Origin: Allostella sp. ATCC 35155
GTDB taxonomy: Bacteria > Pseudomonadota > Alphaproteobacteria > ATCC43930 > Allostellaceae
Direction of reading: 5' to 3'
Length of the DNA: 64,000 nt
NCBI GenBank assembly: GCA_006738865.1
Contig: AP019701.1
Location: 978,501-1,042,500, forward strand
Shown: positions 8,172 through 16,363 of the stretch, one piece after another
Position numbering within the stretch: the first letter of the stretch is position 1
Layout: each line of letters starts with the position of its first letter
Made by a program: the position numbers and the translations under genes
The notes under the pieces: model-generated
Databases searched by the model: none
What the model was told of the DNA's origin: nothing
The model's input: the letters and a program-made list of their open reading frames with translations, nothing else

Positions 8172-9313
8172 CGGAAGCGCAGATTCTCCCGGCCGAGCTG
8201 GGCGACGGAGGTGCAGCCCATCAGCCGCATGCCGCGTTCGATCTCGATCCGCATCAGATCCAGCGCGCGCTCGACGCCGGCCTGGCCGGCGGCGGCGAGC
8301 GGGAAGAGGTAGTAGCGGCCGACGCCGACGGCCTTGGCGCCCAGCGACAGCGCCTTCAGCACGTGGGTCCCGCGCTGCACGCCGCCGTCCATCATCACGT
8401 CGATGCGGTCGCCGACCGCATCGACGATCTCGGCCAGCTGGTCGAAGCCGCTGCGCGAGCCGTCGAGCTGGCGGCCGCCATGGTTCGACAGCACGATTCC
8501 GGTACAGCCGATGTCGACGGCGCGCCGCGCATCCGCGACGGACATCACGCCCTTCAGGCAGAACTGCCCGCCCCAATGCTGTACCATCTGGGCGACGTCC
8601 TCCCAGGTCATCGCCGGGTCGAGCATCTCGGTGAAGTAGCGGCTGATGGACATGACACCGCCGCCCATCGACACATGGGCGTCGAGCTGCGGCAGCTGGA
8701 AGCGCTCGTGGGTCAGGTAGTCGACCGCCCAGCGCGGCCGGATCGCGAACTGGGCGATGCCGGAGAGGTTCAGCTTGAAGGGGATGGCGAAGCCCGTGCG
8801 CTTGTCGCGCTCGCGATTGCCGCCGGTGATGCTGTCGACGGTCAGCATCATGATTTCGACGCCGGCCTCCTTGGCGCGGGTCATCATGTCCCGGTTCAGG
8901 CCGCGGTCCTTGTGGAAATAGAACTGGTAGACCTGCGGGCCGCTGCTGATCCGCCGCGCCTCCTCGAGGCTGACGGTGCCGAGGGAGGAGACGCCGAACA
9001 TGGTGCCGAAGCGGGCCGCCGCCGCGGCGACGGCCCGTTCCCCCTGATGGTGGAACAGCCGCTGCAGCGCGGTCGGCGAGCAGTAGACCGGCATCGCCAG
9101 CTTCTGCCCCATCACCGTCACCGACATGTCGACGTCGCTGACCCCGCGCAGCACGCTCGGCACGAGGTCGCAGCGCTCGAACGATTCCGCGTTGCGCCGC
9201 AAGGTCACCTCGTCGTCGGCGCCGCCGTCGATGTAGTTGAAGATCGGCCTCGGCAGGCGCCGCTGCGCCATCCGCCGGAAGTCGTGGAAGTTGTGGCAAC
9301 TGGTCAGGCGCAT
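8168..9313 (-). CDS. FMN-dependent alpha-hydroxy acid dehydrogenase (LldD/GOX family)
   Basis: Flavoenzyme oxidising an L-2-hydroxy acid such as L-lactate to its 2-oxo acid. ATG 9313 gives 381 residues, the family length, and matches the usual N-terminus (NFHDFRRMAQRRLPRPIFNYIDGGADDE); the longer frame adds 69 atypical residues. Conserved parts include YCSPTALQRLFHHQGE, GIVLSNHGGRQLDGS with the catalytic His of SNHGGRQ, DVMMDGGVQRGTHVLKALSLGAKAVGVGR for FMN phosphate, and the C-terminal RGMRLMGCTSVAQL. Monocistronic and convergent with the PanE-like gene, whose final bases it shares. The substrate cannot be fixed from sequence. Confidence 0.88.
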   Translation of the reverse strand: MRLTSCHNFHDFRRMAQRRLPRPIFNYIDGGADDEVTLRRNAESFERCDLVPSVLRGVSDVDMSVTVMGQKLAMPVYCSPTALQRLFHHQGERAVAAAAARFGTMFGVSSLGTVSLEEARRISSGPQVYQFYFHKDRGLNRDMMTRAKEAGVEIMMLTVDSITGGNRERDKRTGFAIPFKLNLSGIAQFAIRPRWAVDYLTHERFQLPQLDAHVSMGGGVMSISRYFTEMLDPAMTWEDVAQMVQHWGGQFCLKGVMSVADARRAVDIGCTGIVLSNHGGRQLDGSRSGFDQLAEIVDAVGDRIDVMMDGGVQRGTHVLKALSLGAKAVGVGRYYLFPLAAAGQAGVERALDLMRIEIERGMRLMGCTSVAQLGRENLRFR

Positions 9314-9415
9314 GGGAGAATTCACTCGGATCTGCCGGAGGTCGGGGCAACGTGTCGATCCCGCCACTATGCCGGCATGAAGTCCCGGGAACAACGCGCA
9401 GCGACTTGCGACGCA

Positions 9416-9449
9416 TTGACAGTGTCGTGTCATAACGTACTGTCGACAC
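9416..9449 (+). promoter_or_regulatory. Candidate promoter with inverted repeat upstream of pagL-like gene
   Basis: A perfect -35 hexamer TTGACA lies at 9416-9421; the -10 is weak (near 9438-9443). GTGTCG (9422-9427) and CGACAC (9444-9449) form an inverted repeat spanning the spacer, as an operator would. A GGGGGGGTAAG ribosome site precedes the ATG at 9478. The rest of the 164-nt gap holds nothing else I recognise. Confidence 0.4.
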
Positions 9450-9477
9450 GGCATGAATCGCATTCCGGGGGGGTAAG

Positions 9478-10017
9478 ATGGCGCGCATGCTCGTGGGGGT
9501 GCTGGCCCTGGTCGGCGCATTGCTGGCGGGGCCGGCCGCGTCGCAGATCCTGTCCGAGGTCAAGATCGGCGCTGCCTATCACGATCCGCCGGTGTTCGGG
9601 GCGCGCAAGGAGCGCAAGGGCTTCGACCTCAACGGGGAGGTCTTGTTCGTCTCTCCCGACATCTTGCGGTCGCTGTGGGCGCCGCGGCCGCATCTGGGCC
9701 TGCAGGTGAACCTGGCGGGCGAGACGAGCCAGGCCTATGCCGGCCTCACCTGGCAGTACGACTTCCAGAGCGGCCCGTTCGTCGCCGGAAGCCTGGGACT
9801 GGCGATCCATGACGGCGAACTCGACAGCGACCGCCGCGACCGCAAATCGCTGGGCGGCCGCGTCCTGTTCCGCGAGTCGATCGAGCTCGGCTATCGCTTC
9901 GGCGAGGAGCGGCGGCACGCCCTCTCCCTGATGCTGTCGCACGTCTCCAACGCCGGCATCTACGAGCAGAACGAGGGCATGGACACGATCGCCGCCCGCT
10001 ACGGCATCCGCTTCTGA
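9478..10017 (+). CDS. pagL: Outer-membrane lipid A 3-O-deacylase, PagL-like
   Basis: Predicted outer-membrane beta-barrel esterase removing the 3-O-acyl chain of lipid A. The first 22 residues are a signal peptide ending GPAASQ. Alternating amphipathic strands follow, and LSHVSNAGIYEQNEG near residues 153-167 matches the PagL HxSNAG active-site motif, with His155 and Ser157 as catalytic residues; the acidic partner is E166 or D169. Length 179 residues, ending in RYGIRF with the terminal aromatic expected of barrel proteins. It sits 11 nt before the sulfotransferase-like gene. Confidence 0.85.
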   Translation: MARMLVGVLALVGALLAGPAASQILSEVKIGAAYHDPPVFGARKERKGFDLNGEVLFVSPDILRSLWAPRPHLGLQVNLAGETSQAYAGLTWQYDFQSGPFVAGSLGLAIHDGELDSDRRDRKSLGGRVLFRESIELGYRFGEERRHALSLMLSHVSNAGIYEQNEGMDTIAARYGIRF

Positions 10018-10028
10018 CGGAGCCGGCG

Positions 10029-10769
10029 ATGCGGGACGGTGGCGTGCGCCGCATCGCCATGTGGTCCGGGCCGCGCAACCTCTCGACCGCGCTGCTGCGA
10101 TCCTGGGGCAACCGGGCCGACGCCTGGGTCGTCGACGAGCCGCTCTATGCCTTCTATCTCGCGCGCACGGGCAAGGATCACCCGGGCCGCGACGCCGTCA
10201 TCGCCAGCCAGCCGACCGACTGGCGGCAGGTGGCTGACCGCCTCGCCACCGGGACCCGGCCGGGCGCCGCCGTCTTCTACCAGAAGCACATGGCCCACCA
10301 TCTCCTGCCCGAGGTCGGCCGCGACTGGGTCGATGGGCTCGCCAACGCCTTCCTCATCCGCGACCCGCGGGCGGTCGTCGCCTCCTATGTCCGCTCGCGC
10401 GAGACCGTCGCGCTGGAGGATCTCGGCTATGCCGTCCAGGCGGAGCTGTTCGCGCGCGCGGCCGACCACACCGGACGCACGCCGCCGGTGGTGGACGCGG
10501 CCGACATCCTGGCCGATCCGGCGGGCGTCCTCGGCGCCCTGTGTCGCGCGCTCGACGTTCCCTGGGATCCGGCGATGCTGTCCTGGCCGGCCGGCCCGCG
10601 CGAGACCGACGGCGTCTGGGCGCCCCACTGGTACGCCTCCGTCCGACGTTCGACCGGGTTTGCGCCGCCGCGCGCCGAGGCGGTGGACCTGCCGGCCGCG
10701 CTGGTTCCGCTGGCGGCCGCGGCCGAGCCGTACTATCGCCTTCTCTACCGCCACCGACTGACCGGGTGA
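10029..10769 (+). CDS. Sulfotransferase-like family protein
   Basis: 246-residue cytoplasmic protein of the P-loop sulfotransferase superfamily. The N-terminus RIAMWSGPRNLSTALLRSWG is the 5'-phosphosulfate-binding loop (SGPRNLSTAL), and NAFLIRDPRAVVASYV is the 3'-phosphate-binding motif (RDPRAVVAS). The substrate is unknown; this branch is often annotated sulfotransferase-like and may not transfer sulfate. It lies 11 nt after the PagL-like gene and 3 nt before the aminotransferase homologue, so the three probably form one operon. Confidence 0.75.
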   Translation: MRDGGVRRIAMWSGPRNLSTALLRSWGNRADAWVVDEPLYAFYLARTGKDHPGRDAVIASQPTDWRQVADRLATGTRPGAAVFYQKHMAHHLLPEVGRDWVDGLANAFLIRDPRAVVASYVRSRETVALEDLGYAVQAELFARAADHTGRTPPVVDAADILADPAGVLGALCRALDVPWDPAMLSWPAGPRETDGVWAPHWYASVRRSTGFAPPRAEAVDLPAALVPLAAAAEPYYRLLYRHRLTG

Positions 10770-10772
10770 CCG

Positions 10773-11684
10773 ATGGTTCAGGGTTCGCAGGGCTTCGTCG
10801 AGGATCCGCGCAACGACCGGGTTCTGCTCTACGTCAATGGCGACATGGTCCCGCGCAACGAGGCGACGGTGTCGGTCTTCGACGCGGGCTTCGTGCTCGG
10901 CGACGGGGTGTGGGAAGGGTTTCGGCTCGTCGCCGGCAAGATCGCCTTCCTCGACCGCCACCTCGACCGGCTCTACGAGGGCGCGGCCGCGATCGATCTC
11001 GACGTCGGCCTGGACCGCGTCGGGCTGACGGGCGCGCTCTATCGCACCGTCACCGCCAACGACATGACGGACGGCGTCCATATCCGGCTGATGGTGACGC
11101 GCGGCGTCAAGCGCACCCCCAACCAGGATCCGCGATACACGATCGGCGCGGCCACCATCGTCATCGTCGCGGAATGGAAGGAACCCAACCCGGAGGTCAA
11201 GAAGAAGGGCCTGCGCCTCTTCACCTCCACGATCCGGACGACCCCACCGGACATGTTCGACATGCGGATCAACTCGCACAGCCGGCTGCCGCTCATCACG
11301 GCCCTGATCCAGGCGCTGAAGGCGGGAGCCGACGAGGCGCTGATGCTCGATCCGCACGGCTTCGTCGCCAGCTGCAACGCGACCAACTTCTTCATCGTCC
11401 GGCGCGGCGAGGTCTGGACCTCGACCGGTCGCTTCTCCTTCAACGGCATCACCCGCGCCAACGTCATCGCGCTGGCGGAGGCGAACGGCATCCCGATGCT
11501 CCAGAAGGACTTCACGCTGGCCGAGGTGGCGAGCGCCGACGAGGCCTTCGTGACAGGCACGTTCGGCGGCGTCACCCCCGTTTCGGCGGTCGACGGCCGG
11601 GTGGTCGGCGGCGGTCCGGGCGGGCCGGTGACGCAGCGGCTCGACGCCCTCTACCGCGAATTGCTGGCGGCAGAGGGCGCCTGA
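10773..11684 (+). CDS. Class IV aminotransferase homologue lacking the PLP lysine
   Basis: 303 residues with the fold-type IV (IlvE/D-amino acid transaminase/PabC) architecture: YVNGDMVPRNEATVSVFDAGFVLGDGVWEG at the N-terminus, GADEALMLDPHGFVASCNATNFF in the middle and VTGTFGGVTPVSAVDGRVVGGG-type C-terminal PLP loops. In active relatives the Schiff-base Lys lies in a RIK-x3-YL/RL block; here the block reads RINSHSRLPL, with Asn167 at the Lys position. The Glu that pairs with the PLP pyridine nitrogen (x-E-G or x-E-C) is Ser200 here (VASCNATNFF). It is therefore probably not a conventional transaminase; a PLP-independent or binding role is possible. Probable operon partner of the sulfotransferase-like gene. 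Confidence 0.8.
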   Translation: MVQGSQGFVEDPRNDRVLLYVNGDMVPRNEATVSVFDAGFVLGDGVWEGFRLVAGKIAFLDRHLDRLYEGAAAIDLDVGLDRVGLTGALYRTVTANDMTDGVHIRLMVTRGVKRTPNQDPRYTIGAATIVIVAEWKEPNPEVKKKGLRLFTSTIRTTPPDMFDMRINSHSRLPLITALIQALKAGADEALMLDPHGFVASCNATNFFIVRRGEVWTSTGRFSFNGITRANVIALAEANGIPMLQKDFTLAEVASADEAFVTGTFGGVTPVSAVDGRVVGGGPGGPVTQRLDALYRELLAAEGA

Positions 11685-11697
11685 TCCCCGCGAACGG

Positions 11698-12777
11698 TCA
11701 GGTGATGGCGACGGGGCAGCCCGTCGACCCGGTCGCGCCCTTCATCGGCACCGGAGTGAACGAGTAGACGAAACGATACTTCCCGTCCGCCACCAGCGCA
11801 TCGAAGGTCAGGTTCTCGTGGAAGAAGATCCCGTTCTTCGTCTGCATCTCGGCATGGACCGGGAAGGCCAGGCTCTTGTCCGGATTGGGGATGACCTCGA
11901 CCGGCCAGGAGTCCGCGCCGACGACCGCGACGTTGCGGCCGACGAGCCAGCGGCCGGCCTCGAGCCCGATGCCGGGGCAGCCCGCATTGTAGCGGTCGTT
12001 GTTCTTCATCCACAGGCTGCCCCAGCCGGTGTGGAAGCCGATCATGCAGCCTTCGGCGATGTCGTCCTCGCGCATCTGCTGGCGGGCGAGGGCGGCCCGG
12101 ATGTCGGCGACCGTGATCTCCTGCCCGGCATCCATCATGCCGCCCTTGAGGCCGACCATGTCGATCACCACGCCGACGGTGAAGAGGGGGTTGAGCTTCT
12201 CCACCCCCAGCTTCTTCAGGCCGTAGGCGTCGCCGATGTCCTGGCCGGTGTTGCCGTTGTAGTAGCGCATTGCCGCCTTATCGCCGTCGCGCCCGAGCTG
12301 CAGGCCGATATGGCCCAGCCCGTCGAACTGGGTGCCGACCTGGCCGATCTCGGTCGCTACGAACTCGTCGTTGTAGACCAGCTTGTTCGCGCCGAACGGG
12401 CCGCCGGTCGGCGCGCCGGGGATGCGCAGCGAGAAGGCGCGCGCACCGAACATCGGCATGCCGGTCTCGTAGGTGCGGCCGAGCTTGTACATGCGGCCGT
12501 CGCGGATCGACTGGGCGGCGCGCAGCACGTTCTGCGGCGTCATCCAGTTGCTGGCGCCCTTCTCGTCGTCCGCGCCCCAGCGCGACGGCCACCAGGGCTG
12601 TGCGGCCGCGGTCTGGGCCTGGGCGGTCGCCACCGGCGCAGCGGCGAACTTGCCGACGGCCAGGCCGGCCGCCCCGGCCAGTCCGGCGGTCTTCAGGAAG
12701 TCGCGGCGCTCGGGCGAGGGTGGGGTCGCCGCCTCTGCGGCCGCGCCCCGGCTGTCGGAATCGCGCTTCTCGGTCAC
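11698..12777 (-). CDS. Tat-exported cyclase-family (kynurenine formamidase-like) protein
   Basis: 359-residue member of the metal-dependent cyclase/formamidase family (Cyclase, PF04199). A twin-arginine leader (PERRDFLKTAGLAGAAGLAVG) is followed by an Ala-rich segment, so it is likely exported folded. The metal-binding region is VGTQFDGLGHIG, a variant of HxGTHxDxPxH in which the first His is missing and Gln replaces the His of GTH; IGFHTGWG is a second conserved block. Substrate unknown: bacterial homologues hydrolyse N-formylkynurenine, cyclic imides or isatin. Convergent with the aminotransferase homologue, 13 nt away. Upstream, 12778-12971 is a divergent gap in which I see no motif. Confidence 0.75.
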   Translation of the reverse strand: MTEKRDSDSRGAAAEAATPPSPERRDFLKTAGLAGAAGLAVGKFAAAPVATAQAQTAAAQPWWPSRWGADDEKGASNWMTPQNVLRAAQSIRDGRMYKLGRTYETGMPMFGARAFSLRIPGAPTGGPFGANKLVYNDEFVATEIGQVGTQFDGLGHIGLQLGRDGDKAAMRYYNGNTGQDIGDAYGLKKLGVEKLNPLFTVGVVIDMVGLKGGMMDAGQEITVADIRAALARQQMREDDIAEGCMIGFHTGWGSLWMKNNDRYNAGCPGIGLEAGRWLVGRNVAVVGADSWPVEVIPNPDKSLAFPVHAEMQTKNGIFFHENLTFDALVADGKYRFVYSFTPVPMKGATGSTGCPVAIT

Positions 12778-12971
12778 GGTCGTTCCTCCCGATGGGATCC
12801 GGTCGATCCGGATCGCGATTGGGCGCCGTGCTGCGCTTCGCGGACGCGGTCAGGCGCCATGCGGCAGCCTCGGCGGGCGGTGCCTGGGCTGTCAAGGCCG
12901 ACACCGCCCAATGCGGGAGGCGATCGTTCCATTTTCCCCACTTTTGCGCATCGTGGGAGGCGGGCGCGGCG

Positions 12972-14429
12972 ATGAGCCTGCCATCACTGCCCGACGGCCT
13001 GATCACGCCGCGGCAGGAACAGCTGCTGCAGGTCATCTTCGGCCCGGCGGAGGGGGCCGAGGAACGCTTCCGGATCTGGGAACAGGGGCTCGACCTCACC
13101 GATCTCGACAAGGGCTCGTACCGCCTCTACCCCCAGCTCTACCGGCGCATCCGCGACTTCGCGCCGGATCATCCCTTCCTCCAGCGTCTCAAGGGGGTGT
13201 TCCGCCACACCTTCTTTCGCAACCAGCTGCTGTTCCGCTGGGCGCTGGAGGTGATCGACCGGCTGACCGCCGCGAACATCGACTGCATCGTGCTGAAGGG
13301 CGCCTCGCTGGTCTCCGCCACGGCCCTGTCCGCCGGGATGCGGCCGATGGCGGATGTCGATCTGCTGGTGCCGACGCGCGACGCGGAGCGCGCTCTCCAT
13401 GCGGCCGATCCGGGATTCGGCGGCCTGCTCGATGCGCCGGACCGCATGCGGGCGACGGTGCTGCTGCGCCACGGCCTCACCGTACGCGACGGCAACGATC
13501 TCCAGATCGATCTGCACTGGCGTCTCGCGGACATCTGGCGGCCGGGCGCCGACCTCGACCGTCTCTTCTGGGACCGGGCCGAGACGGTGACCCTGCAAGG
13601 GCGGGCGATCCGCGTCCTGGCGCCGACCGAACTGCTCTATCACCTCGTCGTCCATGGCGTGCCGCGCAACCCGACGCCGCCCATCCGCTGGATTGCCGAT
13701 GCCCTGGAGCTGATCGCGGCCGATGGCGAGCGGATCGACTGGACACGGCTCGTCGGCGTCGCGCACCACTACCGGCGTCGCCTGCTGCTCGGCACCGGGC
13801 TCGCCTATCTCGCCGGGACGTTCGCCGCCCCGGTGCCGCCGGACGTGCTGCGCGCACTGGGCGAACCGGTCGATATGGACGAGCAGGCCGAATTCGACCT
13901 TCTCACGCGCGACTGGTCGCCGCCGGACCATCTGCCGGCGGCCCGCCGGGTGGCGCCCATGATGCTCCCGGTCCTGAACGAGCGGGTGCCGGGCCACGGA
14001 CTTGTCGTCTACATGACCGACGCGAGCCTGCGGCCCTCCATCCTCGAATGGGTACGCGGCCTCGGCGCGGAGTTCGTCTGCGAGTTCTCTCCGGACTCGG
14101 CCATCGGCCGGGTGGTCCGCACCCAGATCGCTGCCCACGGGCCGCCGCCGGCGGGTCAGTTGCGGCTGCTCCGTTTTGAAGTTGCGGAGGGCCGGCTGCC
14201 GGTGCGCCACCTCTATGCCGACCTTCGCAGGCCGTCCGCGGGGGATGCCCGGCTGCGCGTCTTCTGCACCTCGCTGCGGTCGTGGCCGGCCGGCGCCGTC
14301 GTCCTGCGGCTCGATCGGCCCGGCCGGATGCTGCTGCCCGATCTCGTCGGCGCGCAGGCGATCGCACCCGGCAGCGCCTGCCCGATCTGGCCGGGCCTCT
14401 TCACGGCCGATGCCTTCCGTCCGGGTTGA
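12972..14429 (+). CDS. Nucleotidyltransferase-family protein, copy 1 (NTP_transf_5-like)
   Basis: 485 residues from ATG 12972; longer in-frame extension reads as antisense of the cyclase gene. The core resembles the putative nucleotidyltransferase family PF14907: [15 protein letters not shown], then [20 protein letters not shown] with D128/D130 as metal ligands, then [13 protein letters not shown] with a third carboxylate, and [11 protein letters not shown]. An N-terminal helical part ([17 protein letters not shown]) and a C-terminal alpha/beta part of unknown fold flank it. A clear paralogue lies at 16364, with a CobW GTPase and a protease between. Substrate unknown. Confidence 0.7.
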   Translation: MSLPSLPDGLITPRQEQLLQVIFGPAEGAEERFRIWEQGLDLTDLDKGSYRLYPQLYRRIRDFAPDHPFLQRLKGVFRHTFFRNQLLFRWALEVIDRLTAANIDCIVLKGASLVSATALSAGMRPMADVDLLVPTRDAERALHAADPGFGGLLDAPDRMRATVLLRHGLTVRDGNDLQIDLHWRLADIWRPGADLDRLFWDRAETVTLQGRAIRVLAPTELLYHLVVHGVPRNPTPPIRWIADALELIAADGERIDWTRLVGVAHHYRRRLLLGTGLAYLAGTFAAPVPPDVLRALGEPVDMDEQAEFDLLTRDWSPPDHLPAARRVAPMMLPVLNERVPGHGLVVYMTDASLRPSILEWVRGLGAEFVCEFSPDSAIGRVVRTQIAAHGPPPAGQLRLLRFEVAEGRLPVRHLYADLRRPSAGDARLRVFCTSLRSWPAGAVVLRLDRPGRMLLPDLVGAQAIAPGSACPIWPGLFTADAFRPG

Positions 14430-14451
14430 TCCGCGACTACCATCGCCGGCC

Positions 14452-15468
14452 ATGAGCCTGTTCGACCGCGACAAGTCGGCCGAGCGGCTGCCGGTCTCGC
14501 TCGTCACGGGCTTCCTCGGCAGCGGCAAGACGACCCTGATCAACCGGCTGCTGCGCCGGCCGGGCATGGCCGACACCGCGGTCCTCGTGAACGAGTTCGG
14601 CGAGGTGGCGCTGGACCACCGGCTGGTCGAGCCGCTCGAAGGCGAGGTTGTGGTACTGCCGTCGGGATGCATCTGCTGCGCCGTGCGCAGCGATGTCGAG
14701 GCGACCCTGCGCGACCTGCTGGCGCGCCGCGACCGCGGCGAGGTGCCCCGGTTCGCGCGCGTCCTGATCGAGACCACCGGCCTGGCCGACCCGGCGCCGC
14801 TGGTCCAGCTCCTGCTGGCCAACCCGCTTCTGCTGCACCATCTCCGCCTCGATGCGGTCGTCGCCACGGTCGATGCCGGCCTCGGCTCGACCCAGCTCGA
14901 CCGGCATCGCGAGGCGGTGAAGCAGGTCGCCCTGGCGGATCGCATCGTCGTGACCAAGCGCGACCTGGCGGCGCTTGACCAGGAGCGGCAGCTGCGGGAG
15001 CGGATCGGGCGCCTCAATCCCGGCGCCGCGGTCCTCGCCGCCGACCATGGCGAGATCGATCCCGCGCTGCTCTTCGCGGCCGGTCTCTACCGCCCCGACC
15101 GCCGCATCCCCGACGTCGCGCGATGGCTGGCGCTGGAGGCGCATGGCGCGGTCCTGCCGCGCCACGAGGACGGGATCGCGGCCCTGTCGCTGACGGCGGC
15201 CAAGCCGCTGGAATGGCCGCCCTTCCAGGACTGGCTGGCACGTCTGCGGGCCGAGCGCGGCCCCGACCTGCTGCGGGTCAAGGGCGTGCTCGACATTGTC
15301 GGGGAAGCGGCGCCGCTGGCGATCCATGGGGTCCATCACGTCTTCCATCCGCCGACGCTGCTGGCGGCATGGCCCGAGGGGCCGCGGCAGTCGGCCCTCG
15401 TCGTGATCGGGCGCAACCTCGACCATGCGGCCCTGTCTGCCGGCTGGGCGGGCCTGCCGACCGGATGA
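14452..15468 (+). CDS. CobW/COG0523-family G3E GTPase
   Basis: 338-residue metallochaperone-type GTPase, probably delivering Zn or another metal to a client. Walker A is [12 protein letters not shown] (residues 18-29), switch region [14 protein letters not shown], metal-binding GCICC at 72-76 (Cys73, 75, 76), and TKRDLAAL is the guanine-specificity motif. The C-terminal CobW_C domain ends near [11 protein letters not shown]. Start ATG 14452 lies 22 nt after the nucleotidyltransferase; its stop overlaps the protease start (ATGATGA). The client is not evident from context. Confidence 0.85.
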   Translation: MSLFDRDKSAERLPVSLVTGFLGSGKTTLINRLLRRPGMADTAVLVNEFGEVALDHRLVEPLEGEVVVLPSGCICCAVRSDVEATLRDLLARRDRGEVPRFARVLIETTGLADPAPLVQLLLANPLLLHHLRLDAVVATVDAGLGSTQLDRHREAVKQVALADRIVVTKRDLAALDQERQLRERIGRLNPGAAVLAADHGEIDPALLFAAGLYRPDRRIPDVARWLALEAHGAVLPRHEDGIAALSLTAAKPLEWPPFQDWLARLRAERGPDLLRVKGVLDIVGEAAPLAIHGVHHVFHPPTLLAAWPEGPRQSALVVIGRNLDHAALSAGWAGLPTG

Positions 15469-16328
15469 TGACCGCCCGCCTTCTCGCCGTGCTGCTGGCG
15501 TTCGCGGCGGGCACCGGGGCGGCCGCGGCGCCGGCCCGGGTGCTGCCGGGCATCGTCGGCGACGACGACCGCCATATCGTCTCGCCGCGCGAATATCCCT
15601 GGAGCGCCGTCGGCCGGCTCAACACCGGCAGCGGGCCGCGCTGCACCGGCACGCTGGTCGCCCCGGACCGCGTGGCGACCGCCGCCCATTGCCTCTTCAA
15701 TCGGCGCACGGGCCACCCGGTGCGGCCGGAATCCGTGCACTTCCTCGCCGGCTATGGCCGCGGCGAATGGCTGGCGACGGCGCGGGCGGTGGCGATCCGG
15801 CGCGGCGCGGAGGGCCCGCCCGGCGATCCGGCGCGGGACTGGGCGATCGTCACGCTGGCCCGGCCGATCGGCCGGCAGGTCGGCTGGATCGCCCCTGCCG
15901 AGCCGGCGCCGGGAGCGGTGGTCGGGCTGATGCGCGCCGGCTACGGCCAGGACCGCGCCCACCTGCCGATGGCGGTGCTGGGCTGTGCGGCGCGGACGAC
16001 CGCCGGCGACCGGCCGGTGCTGATCCATGATTGCGATGCGGTGCGCGGCGATTCCGGCTCGGCCCTGCTGGCGGTGCGGGACGGCCGGGTGGTCCTGCTC
16101 GGCATCCATTCCGGGCATGCGCGCCGGCCGGACGGAACGGTCGGCGTCGCGGCGTCCGCGGCCGCCTGGCGACCGCTGTTCCGCGACTGGCCCGATTCGC
16201 GGCCGCCCCCGGCCGGCGCCGGCGTCGATCCGCGGCCGACGCGGACGGTGCGGGAGCTGGCCGGCCGCACCCGGCGGACGGCCCCGAACCCCTCGCTCGA
16301 GGAGCTCGGCCTCCTTCTCCGGCCTTGA
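15465..16328 (+). CDS. Secreted trypsin-like serine protease
   Basis: 287-residue S1-family peptidase. A signal peptide ([22 protein letters not shown]) precedes the domain. The triad is visible: His75 in TAAHC, Asp125 in RDWAIVTL and Ser197 in [18 protein letters not shown] is the typical pocket region. C-terminal residues after about 240 are Pro/Arg-rich and probably unstructured. The start overlaps the CobW stop by 4 nt, and the second nucleotidyltransferase starts 35 nt downstream. A periplasmic or secreted protease coupled to cytosolic enzymes is unusual. Confidence 0.88.
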   Translation: MMTARLLAVLLAFAAGTGAAAAPARVLPGIVGDDDRHIVSPREYPWSAVGRLNTGSGPRCTGTLVAPDRVATAAHCLFNRRTGHPVRPESVHFLAGYGRGEWLATARAVAIRRGAEGPPGDPARDWAIVTLARPIGRQVGWIAPAEPAPGAVVGLMRAGYGQDRAHLPMAVLGCAARTTAGDRPVLIHDCDAVRGDSGSALLAVRDGRVVLLGIHSGHARRPDGTVGVAASAAAWRPLFRDWPDSRPPPAGAGVDPRPTRTVRELAGRTRRTAPNPSLEELGLLLRP

Positions 16329-16363
16329 CCGGCCCGGCGCCCGACCCGAAGGTCGCGCCCGCC

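Noticed and set aside
6668..9709. 1013-residue open frame on the plus strand
   Set aside because: It runs through urtE and the PanE-like gene in the wrong frame and antisense to the hydroxyacid dehydrogenase; composition is Arg/Ala/Gly-rich as expected for a GC-driven shadow.
10773..11684. Plain branched-chain aminotransferase (ilvE)
   Set aside because: The residues aligned with the catalytic Lys and the PLP-nitrogen Glu are Asn and Ser.
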